Positions 1-5,464 of a stretch of DNA of 5,464 bases are shown here, in pieces. Source of the DNA: Verrucomicrobiaceae bacterium. GTDB taxonomy: Bacteria; Verrucomicrobiota; Verrucomicrobiae; Verrucomicrobiales; Akkermansiaceae. Every line of letters begins with the position of its first letter. Position 1 is the stretch's first letter. Both the position numbers and the translations under genes were made by a program. The DNA lies in contig CANBTO010000378.1 in the NCBI GenBank assembly GCA_947372405.1, positions 1-5,464 of the forward strand, in the 5' to 3' direction. The notes under the pieces were generated by a model that worked only from the letters and a program-made list of their open reading frames with translations, was not told the origin of the DNA and made no database searches.

Positions 1-1989
1 TGGCAGCCATGGACGAAGGACACACTGCTGCGGGCGAGGGGAGCCAAGCGGCTGGTGTTCGCAGTCATTGCGATGCCACAACAGCCGGGGTATCAGAGTG
101 TGCTGGCGGCCTTGACGAAGGATGCTGCGCTGGTGGATGAGATCAATCACGAGTATGTCTCGGTGCTCATCGACGGCGATTCGGCCCGCGAGGTGGGCCT
201 GTTAGCTCCGGAACTGTGTGCGGAAATCCACCAAGGGCTGCAATTGCCATTGTTTGTCTGGCTGACTCCCACAGGCAACCCGGTCGCGTGGATTCCGGTG
301 CCACGGGTATCCGCAGGGAAGGCCGTCGAGTTGTTCAATCAATCCCATTCGATGGTCAACCGCCTGTGGAAGGAGGATCTGGCGAATCAGGCTGGGTATG
401 TCTCAAAGAACAGCGCCTCGGATAATGTGACCCGTGCTGAGCGGATGACCCAGCAGAGGAATTCCATGCAAGCCAGCGCGAATCCTGCGGCGGACGTCGA
501 GCGGAGTTTGCGTCAGCTCGCCTCGTTCTATGACCCGCTTTCCCGCAGTTTCGATCAGGCCGGCGGGTTGTTTCCGGCGGGCTCGGTGGATTTACTGGCG
601 ACTGCGGCGATTCACCCAGGGCTGCCTGATGCCGTGCGTTCCCGCTGTTTGGAAACGACCCGTGAGCTGCTGGTCGATTTATTCGGGAGTGCGATGTTTG
701 ATCCCTTAGATGGCGGCGTTTTCACTTCGCGGCGTGGGAATTCCTGGGCCTTGCCGGGGTTTTCCCGCGACTGTATTACGCAGGCGCGGGCGGCGGTGGC
801 CTTGATCGATGCCTACCGGGCGACGGGGGATGCGGAGACGCTGGAACGGGCGCTGGGACTCATCAAGTTTGCGGAAAAATCATTTTCCACCTACGACGGG
901 CTGTTCTCCATCGGCGCGCAGGCGGAGTCCGAACCGGCCGCTTGGCTGTGGACCGTGGAGGACATCGAGAAAGAACTGCCACCGGCCGATGCGGTCTGGT
1001 GGATCAAGGCGACGAACATGAAGGGCTTGGGGAATTTGCCGTCTGAGGCGGATCCACGCCGCGAGTTTTTCCGCAGCAACAGTCTCGCCATGGGCAAATC
1101 GCCCGCGCGACTCGCGACCGAACAAGGCCAAACGCTCGAGGTTTTCGCGCCCCGGTATGAAACGGTCCGGCAAAAACTGCTCCAGGTCCGCATCGCCCGG
1201 CTCGGTCAGACGAGTCGCGATGATTGCTCGCACGCGTCGGCCAGCTTCCGCATGGTCTCAGCCTACGCCGCCGCCTTCGCGGTCACGGGGGATGGGCAAT
1301 TTCGGGAAAAAGCGCGTGAGTTGTTGGGGAAATGCCGGGTCGCTTTCACGGAGGGACCACGGCTGAGGCAGTTTTCCAAACCCGCTCCGGCGACGCATGG
1401 CGAGGGGCGCGCTTTTCTCTACGGCCTCGCCTTACAGGCAGCGCTCGACGTCAACGCGATCACCTCGGATGAAAAATGGCTCGGCTGGGCCGACGATCTC
1501 GCCTCCACGGCGGCGGAACTTTTCACGGGTCCTGGCTATCTCAAGGAATGCCCGGATGACGCGAAAATCCTCGACTTGCCGATCTCTGACTCGGTGATGC
1601 TCTTCGACGATTCCTCCAAAGGACTGCTTTCCTTCGCCGAGTGTCGGCTGGCCGAGCGTGATCGGCCGCTGGTGGCGGGGCTCGCCGATTTGGTCGTCCC
1701 GCTGCCCGCGAGTTCGGCGGACCGACCGGTGCTTTACACGGATTTGTTGCAAGCCACCCTAGCCCGAGAACACAAAGTGATTCTCGTCATCGGTGCTGGA
1801 ATCTCGCCGGAGATGTTGCTGGCCACCCAGCGGCTGCCCTTGCGGATGATCCAACGCCGCAATGCGAAACCCGCCGATCTCATCCCGGACGGCTCGGTGA
1901 AATTGATTTTCGCCAGCGGCGAGACGCGTATGATCTCCACGCCAGCAGCCTTGCAAGAAGCGGTCTTGCCCTCGACCCCGAAATTGTGA
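1..1989 (+). CDS. DUF255 / YyaL / SPATA20-like thioredoxin-fold plus alpha-barrel protein, 5' partial, conserved motifs eroded
   Basis: The frame is open to the left edge, giving 662 visible residues. The first four, WQPW, match the 'DWxPW' motif normally about 25-30 residues from the start of DUF255 proteins, so the true start is upstream. The GTG at 55 lies inside the first thioredoxin strand and is not a credible start. Residues about 1-100 form the thioredoxin-like domain, with strand VFAVIA (19-24) and LPLFVWLTPTG (82-92) matching the family's 'WPLSVFLTPDG'. The rest resembles the (alpha/alpha) barrel of YyaL: MFDPLDGGVF, WALPGFSRD, IDAYRATGD and WLWTVEDIE (315-323) align with the family blocks. 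However, the CxxC is replaced (Q28 and Y31), 'PHFEKMLYDQ' reads PGFSRDCITQ, and the 'DDKxLTSWNG' block reads DDCSHASASF. The reading frame is intact. The family's biochemical role is poorly defined. The family assignment is fairly secure; the loss of activity is inferred. Confidence 0.82.
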   Translation, partial: WQPWTKDTLLRARGAKRLVFAVIAMPQQPGYQSVLAALTKDAALVDEINHEYVSVLIDGDSAREVGLLAPELCAEIHQGLQLPLFVWLTPTGNPVAWIPVPRVSAGKAVELFNQSHSMVNRLWKEDLANQAGYVSKNSASDNVTRAERMTQQRNSMQASANPAADVERSLRQLASFYDPLSRSFDQAGGLFPAGSVDLLATAAIHPGLPDAVRSRCLETTRELLVDLFGSAMFDPLDGGVFTSRRGNSWALPGFSRDCITQARAAVALIDAYRATGDAETLERALGLIKFAEKSFSTYDGLFSIGAQAESEPAAWLWTVEDIEKELPPADAVWWIKATNMKGLGNLPSEADPRREFFRSNSLAMGKSPARLATEQGQTLEVFAPRYETVRQKLLQVRIARLGQTSRDDCSHASASFRMVSAYAAAFAVTGDGQFREKARELLGKCRVAFTEGPRLRQFSKPAPATHGEGRAFLYGLALQAALDVNAITSDEKWLGWADDLASTAAELFTGPGYLKECPDDAKILDLPISDSVMLFDDSSKGLLSFAECRLAERDRPLVAGLADLVVPLPASSADRPVLYTDLLQATLAREHKVILVIGAGISPEMLLATQRLPLRMIQRRNAKPADLIPDGSVKLIFASGETRMISTPAALQEAVLPSTPKL

Positions 1990-2025
1990 ATCCTACCCCG
2001 AGTCCGCCACTTGCGAACCCATTTT

Positions 2026-3081
2026 ATGAAATCGATTGACGCCATCGCCGCATCCTGCCTGTTGATGTTCCTGCTGCCTTGCAGCGCGGATAAGATCACC
2101 CTCAAAGATGGGACCAGCTTTGAAGGCGTGGTCATCAGTGAGACAGGCAACCAATATGTCATTGAAGTCGCCTTCACCAAGACCATCAAGGACGAGCGCA
2201 GAATTGCAAAAGCCGACGTCGTGAAAATCGATCGCGACTTGCCGGATGTGCGAGCGTTCGAGGCGCTTGCCAAACTGGTGCCCACTCCGGATTTGCTGAC
2301 GGCGGAGGATTATCCGCAGCGGATTTCCGCGGTTGAGAAATTTCTCACTGCCTTCCCCCGCAGCACCAATATCGCAGCCGCCAAGCAGATTCTCGAAACC
2401 CTCAAGGCCGAGTCCGCCAAAATCTCCGCAGGCGGCGTGAAACTCAATGGCGCGGTGATTATGCCCGATCAAAGAGAGCCAAATGCCTATGATCTCGACG
2501 CCCGCATCATGGAATCCAAGATCCGCACCCTCATCGACCAAGGTCAGGTGGTCGCCGCGCTGCGGATTTTCCAGACCTTCGACCGCGATTACCGCACCAG
2601 CCTATCCTACGGGGCGCTGTTGCCGTTGGTCAGACAAGTGATCCAAGCTCACGTCGCCGAGAACAAGGAACTGCTCCTCACCATCGATGCCCGCATCAAG
2701 CAGCGCGACTCGGGCTTGCAAGGCATGTCCACGGAAAATCGCAACATCACCGAGCGCGCGATCAAAGCGGAAACCGCCGAGATCGATGCCCTTTACAAAA
2801 GGGAAAAGAACGAGAAGCAGCTCTGGGTCACTCCCAATCCCTATCACAAAGCATCGCTGGATGACACCGTGCGCTTCGGTGAGCTGGAATTGACCCGCCT
2901 CGCCACGGTCAAGACCGTGCTCGGCGTCGAGGGTGGCAAGGCCTACCGGGATGCCTATTCCGTGATTCACAACGGCCGGACTCTCGCCGCCGTCAGCGCC
3001 GCCATGAACAATGCCAAAGCGGCCGGTGTCCCTCTCCGCTACCTCACGCAGCTTGAAAATGCGGCGAAAGGCATTAAGTAA
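2026..3081 (+). CDS. Secreted protein of unknown function, PTPDL-motif (verrucomicrobial type)
   Basis: This 351-residue protein begins with a probable Sec signal peptide: a short charged start, a hydrophobic core at about residues 6-18 (AIAASCLLMFLLP), and likely cleavage after CSA (19-21). C19 is preceded by LLP, a poor lipobox, so a lipoprotein is less likely. Residues 22-70 form a small beta-rich module (ITLKDGTSFEGVVISE, then VVKIDRD) of the Sm/SH3-like 'LKDG..xxG' kind. PTPDL follows at 86-90, then a mostly helical, charged region to the end. It resembles proteins I remember as the 'PTPDL family' of Verrucomicrobiota, a name from memory rather than a search; their function is unknown. 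I chose the ATG at 2026. An in-frame TTG at 2011 would add LRTHF and extra positive charge. Neither start has a clear Shine-Dalgarno sequence. The gene sits 36 bp after the DUF255-like gene and 22 bp before hisB, so co-transcription is plausible. Confidence 0.78.
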   Translation: MKSIDAIAASCLLMFLLPCSADKITLKDGTSFEGVVISETGNQYVIEVAFTKTIKDERRIAKADVVKIDRDLPDVRAFEALAKLVPTPDLLTAEDYPQRISAVEKFLTAFPRSTNIAAAKQILETLKAESAKISAGGVKLNGAVIMPDQREPNAYDLDARIMESKIRTLIDQGQVVAALRIFQTFDRDYRTSLSYGALLPLVRQVIQAHVAENKELLLTIDARIKQRDSGLQGMSTENRNITERAIKAETAEIDALYKREKNEKQLWVTPNPYHKASLDDTVRFGELELTRLATVKTVLGVEGGKAYRDAYSVIHNGRTLAAVSAAMNNAKAAGVPLRYLTQLENAAKGIK

Positions 3082-3103
3082 ATTTCCCTTCCCGCCCTCA
3101 GCC

Positions 3104-3697
3104 ATGGTCACCCACCGCACCGCCACCCGCAGCCGCAAGACCGCAGAGACCGCTATCGAATTGTCGCTCGACATCGACGGCACCGGAGTTTCTCGCATCG
3201 ATACCGGCGTCCCGTTTTTCGATCACATGCTCACCTTGTTTGCGAAGCATGGCTTGTTTGATCTCACGGTGAAAACCGTGGGCGACATCGGGGTGGACTT
3301 CCATCACACCATCGAGGACACCGGCATCGTCATCGGCGATTGTCTGCGCGAGGCGCTCGGGACGAAGGCCGGCATCCGCCGTTATGGTTGCGCTTATTTG
3401 CCCATGGATGAAACGCTCGCCCGCGTGGTGGTCGATCTCAGCAACCGCCCGCACCTGGAGTTCCGCGCACCTGCCGGGACACCCTCGGCACCGAACATGC
3501 CCTTCACTCTGGTCGAGGAATTCTGCCGGGCCGTGGCTTCAAATCTGCGCGCCAATATCCACGTCGAGCTGTTATACGGGCGCGATGGCCACCACATCGC
3601 GGAAGCCATCTTCAAGGGCCTCGCCCGCGCCCTGCGCGACGCCTGCGAGCGGGATGCACGGGTGATTGGAATTCCCAGCACCAAAGACGCACTGTGA
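3104..3697 (+). CDS. hisB: Imidazoleglycerol-phosphate dehydratase
   Basis: HisB removes water from imidazole glycerol phosphate to give imidazole acetol phosphate, the sixth step of histidine synthesis, in the cytoplasm. The 197-residue product has the usual length of the monofunctional enzyme and lacks the phosphatase domain of the enterobacterial fusion. Family signatures are complete: FFDHML (38-43), HHTIED (67-72), MDE (101-103), GHHIAEAIFK (162-171) and the C-terminal IPSTK (190-194). The two His-His-x-x-E clusters are the manganese ligands of the family. The frame is open further upstream, into the preceding gene. The ATG at 3104 was chosen because it gives the normal length and N-terminus (the 'RTATRSRKTAET' stretch is typical) and follows the preceding stop by 22 bp. 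The spacer is pyrimidine-rich with no Shine-Dalgarno sequence. The end overlaps hisH by four bases (GTGA), indicating translational coupling. Confidence 0.97.
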   Translation: MVTHRTATRSRKTAETAIELSLDIDGTGVSRIDTGVPFFDHMLTLFAKHGLFDLTVKTVGDIGVDFHHTIEDTGIVIGDCLREALGTKAGIRRYGCAYLPMDETLARVVVDLSNRPHLEFRAPAGTPSAPNMPFTLVEEFCRAVASNLRANIHVELLYGRDGHHIAEAIFKGLARALRDACERDARVIGIPSTKDAL

Positions 3698-4308
3698 AAG
3701 TTGGAATCATCGACTACGGCGGCGGCAATCTCCGCAGCGTCGCCAATGCCCTGCTCGCTCTCGGTCAGGAACCCCAAGTGATCGCCAGCCCGGACCAAGC
3801 CGCGGGCGTCACCCACCTCATTCTCCCCGGCCAAGGAGCCTTTGGCGACTGCATGGAGCGGCTTGAAAATCGCGGGCTCGATACCTTCCTCAAGCATTGG
3901 ATCGCCGCGGATCGCCCCTACTTCGGCATCTGTGTCGGCTATCAGATTCTGTTCGATTCCAGCGAGGAAGCGCCCGGCGTGCGCGGGCTGGGCTGTGTGC
4001 CCGGCCGGGTCCGCCGTTTCCTCGATGAACCCGGATTGAAAATCCCGCACATGGGCTGGAATTCCGCCGTCGCCACCGGCGGCGAAACCCCGGTCTGGCA
4101 TGACCTCGGTGCGGAGCCATACTTCTATTATGTCCACTCGTTTTTCCCGGAGCCGCTGGACCCTGCCGTCTGCGTGGCGCAAACCACCTACGGCACCCAG
4201 ACCTTCGCCGCCGCCGTCGGTCGGGGCAGACTTTTCGCCTGCCAGTTCCACCCGGAAAAAAGCCAGGACGCGGGGATTCGCCTGATCCAGAATTTTCTCA
4301 AGCCCTGA
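3694..4308 (+). CDS. hisH: Imidazole glycerol phosphate synthase, glutamine amidotransferase subunit
   Basis: HisH hydrolyses glutamine and passes ammonia to HisF, which makes imidazole glycerol phosphate and AICAR from PRFAR. The 204-residue product is a full-length class I glutamine amidotransferase: IDYGGGNLRSV (6-16), nucleophile C80 in GICVGYQ, KIPHMGWN (116-123), YFYYVHSF (143-150), and the catalytic H186 and E188 in FHPEKS. It starts with GTG at 3694, inside the hisB stop (GTGA overlap), with no Shine-Dalgarno sequence, so it probably depends on translation of hisB. Two details differ from the textbook sequence: the oxyanion-strand motif PGVG reads PGQG (45-48), and GICLGMQ reads GICVGYQ. 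Both leave the triad intact and may be lineage variants. No hisA or hisF follows; the next gene is convergent. Confidence 0.97.
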   Translation: MKVGIIDYGGGNLRSVANALLALGQEPQVIASPDQAAGVTHLILPGQGAFGDCMERLENRGLDTFLKHWIAADRPYFGICVGYQILFDSSEEAPGVRGLGCVPGRVRRFLDEPGLKIPHMGWNSAVATGGETPVWHDLGAEPYFYYVHSFFPEPLDPAVCVAQTTYGTQTFAAAVGRGRLFACQFHPEKSQDAGIRLIQNFLKP

Positions 4309-4328
4309 ACCTGCCCGCCGTGGGTGAA

Positions 4329-4344
4329 CTGGCTGGGTTGCCAG
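4329..4344. terminator. Weak inverted repeat between convergent genes, possible terminator
   Basis: The 57 bp between the hisH stop and the stop of the minus-strand gene contain CTGGC-TGGGTT-GCCAG, a perfect 5-bp stem with a 6-base loop. The position, between two convergent stops, suits a shared terminator. There is no T-run on either side for either strand, and a stem this short can occur by chance, so a classical intrinsic terminator is not shown. Nothing else was seen in this gap. Confidence 0.2.
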
Positions 4345-4365
4345 AGTGGCGATCAGCGGACTCGG

Positions 4366-5464
4366 TCACCAGTCCCCACGAGTGAGGATCAATTTCTTCT
4401 TGAAGGGATTCTCACCGATCCAGCCGGCGTCACCGCGTCTTAAAATGCAAGGGTTCCTGCCTGGCCAAGTGAGTTCGATCGTGCCGTCATCGAGGAGACG
4501 CCAGGTCACTCCTTGCTTGTTGTGGAGGACATCCAATTTGCCGTCTGGATACGCGACCCATTGCTCTGTGTGATCGCTATTTTGGACCGCCCACTTGCCG
4601 ACGAAAGCGGCATTGTGGGGTTCAGGGACAGACTTGGTCTCGGGCGCGAGCAATTGCACCCAGACGTCCAGATCGCTCGCACGCTCCGCTTGGGCGAGTA
4701 GGCGCTTCTTGAGTCCGGCGTCGGCGCTATCGGTAGCAGCTCCTTTGAGGCGAGTCACATAAGCATCGCGGATGCGGGTGAGATCGTTGCGGTGGGCGTC
4801 CTCGATGCCCTTCTCCTTGGACTGGGCCAGCGCGAAGTTTTTGCAGACCTCGTCAGTGAGTCCTTGGAAACCGTCCGTCGAGGGCACGCGGTTGCCGACG
4901 AGCATTCTCCTGAGATTTTCCATGAAAACGGCGTCCTCCTGCTTGCCGGTGTGAGCATGGCTGGCGAATTGGAACAGCAAAGCATTGACATTATCTGAGT
5001 AGCCGGTGTCCCGCTTTTTGCGGGCATCCAGAATCAAGCCGGTCGCGCGCTGGAGCAGCTCAGGATCGCCGGGCGGCAGGTCCTGGGTATTCTCAGAGAC
5101 GGGATCAGGGTGGGAATCCACGACCGGCGGCGTGACTGGCTCGGTATGGCTGACAGTCTCCGTGGGTTCGGGATGAGGCGTATCATGTTCCTCCCGCTTG
5201 GGCGGATGAGGCGGAGGCGGGATGACGGGATCGGGCGGCCCGGGCGGGAGGGGGACTTTATTTTCCACGCTGCTCCCTTGGCTCACCGGCTCCGGTTTTT
5301 GCAAATGCTCGTAAGTGAGGAAACCAAGCACCGCGAGGATGCCGATCATGAAAAACTTCACCACGCCGCCATCGGTCTTGGCTTTGGCGCGGGGGGCGAC
5401 GCGAGCATTGGATGCGCCTTTAGGAGCCAGCGGGCGCAGCGGCACCGCAGCGGTGACGACGGGC
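4366..5464 (-). CDS. Single-span membrane protein with proline-rich linker and C-terminal beta domain, probably 5' partial
   Basis: I do not recognise a named family. The frame stays open to the right edge (PVVTAA precedes the GTG at 5445), so the start may lie outside the window; GTG 5445 would give 359 residues, used for numbering here. Residues 1-27 are basic and Ala/Pro-rich and probably cytoplasmic. Residues 28-45 (VVKFFMIGILAVLGFLTY) form one membrane segment, predicted N-in/C-out. Residues 51-129 are rich in Pro, Glu, Asp and His (for example IPPPPHPP), like a flexible periplasmic spacer. Residues 129-270 look helical and charged. Residues 281-357 form a compact beta-type domain (FVGKW, then EQWVAYPDGKL, GVTWRLLDDGTIELTW, GWIGENPFKKKLIL), similar in style to small lipocalin-like or 'W..DGT..W' modules. 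There is one Cys in the helical part (C201) and one in the beta domain (C333). The gene is convergent to hisH and probably in a separate transcript. Function is unknown; a role at the cell envelope is inferred from topology only. Confidence 0.72.
   Translation of the reverse strand, partial: PVVTAAVPLRPLAPKGASNARVAPRAKAKTDGGVVKFFMIGILAVLGFLTYEHLQKPEPVSQGSSVENKVPLPPGPPDPVIPPPPHPPKREEHDTPHPEPTETVSHTEPVTPPVVDSHPDPVSENTQDLPPGDPELLQRATGLILDARKKRDTGYSDNVNALLFQFASHAHTGKQEDAVFMENLRRMLVGNRVPSTDGFQGLTDEVCKNFALAQSKEKGIEDAHRNDLTRIRDAYVTRLKGAATDSADAGLKKRLLAQAERASDLDVWVQLLAPETKSVPEPHNAAFVGKWAVQNSDHTEQWVAYPDGKLDVLHNKQGVTWRLLDDGTIELTWPGRNPCILRRGDAGWIGENPFKKKLILTRGDW

Noticed and set aside
55..57. GTG at 55 as the start of the first gene
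   Set aside because: The 18 in-frame codons before it encode WQPW and the helix that precede the first strand in DUF255 proteins, so the gene starts left of the window.
2080..2085. Lipoprotein signal at Cys19 of the secreted protein
   Set aside because: The residue before the cysteine is proline (LLPC), which fits the lipobox consensus poorly; cleavage after CSA is more likely.
1993..2541. Minus-strand open frames of about 180 codons opposite the start of the secreted protein (also 1734-2285)
   Set aside because: They overlap each other and real genes, have no recognisable domain, and look like antisense shadows.
3011..3103. An upstream in-frame start for hisB overlapping the previous gene
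   Set aside because: It would add 31 residues with no HisB homology, encoded within the end of the secreted-protein gene. ATG 3104 gives the normal length.
2602..3198. A 198-codon minus-strand open frame spanning the PTPDL-type gene and the hisB start
   Set aside because: The plus-strand genes explain the region fully, and the antisense translation has no recognisable motif.
3394..4251. A 285-codon open frame on the minus strand across hisB and hisH
   Set aside because: It lies opposite two clear histidine genes, its translation shows no family features, and long antisense frames are expected in GC-rich coding DNA.
4346..4573. A small plus-strand frame after hisH
   Set aside because: It is mostly antisense to the minus-strand membrane protein, and its translation has no domain signature.

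Overview
The window reads as an ordinary chromosomal segment of a GC-rich bacterium, most likely a member of the Verrucomicrobiota (Verrucomicrobiae). The pointers are a secreted protein carrying a Pro-Thr-Pro-Asp-Leu motif like the 'PTPDL' proteins I recall from that phylum, start codons without a recognisable Shine-Dalgarno sequence, and the general style of the proteins. The assignment is an inference; no rRNA or other marker gene is present.

Layout: four genes run left to right. (1) Bases 1-1989 hold the 3' part of a large DUF255 / YyaL / spermatogenesis-associated-20-like gene whose start lies upstream of the window. (2) Bases 2026-3081 encode a secreted protein of unknown function with a small beta-rich N-terminal module and a helical remainder. 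(3) hisB (3104-3697) and (4) hisH (3694-4308) overlap by four bases and encode two histidine-biosynthesis proteins, the imidazoleglycerol-phosphate dehydratase and the glutaminase subunit of imidazole glycerol phosphate synthase. Gaps in this block are 36 bp, 22 bp and a 4 bp overlap, so a single transcript is plausible. A convergent gene on the minus strand (4366 to the right edge) encodes a single-span membrane protein with a long proline-rich linker and a C-terminal beta-type domain. Only 57 bp separate its stop from that of hisH.

How the genes fit together: hisB and hisH form a clear functional pair. HisH needs HisF, which is not in this window, and the convergent gene ends the block right after hisH. 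The two upstream genes have no evident link to histidine synthesis. The most notable observation is that the DUF255-like protein keeps the family architecture but has lost the CxxC motif of its thioredoxin-like domain and most of the conserved motifs of its barrel domain, so it may be a pseudoenzyme or a re-purposed paralogue. I found no mobile element, CRISPR array, RNA gene, phage gene or defence system, and nothing that I would call a new multi-gene system.
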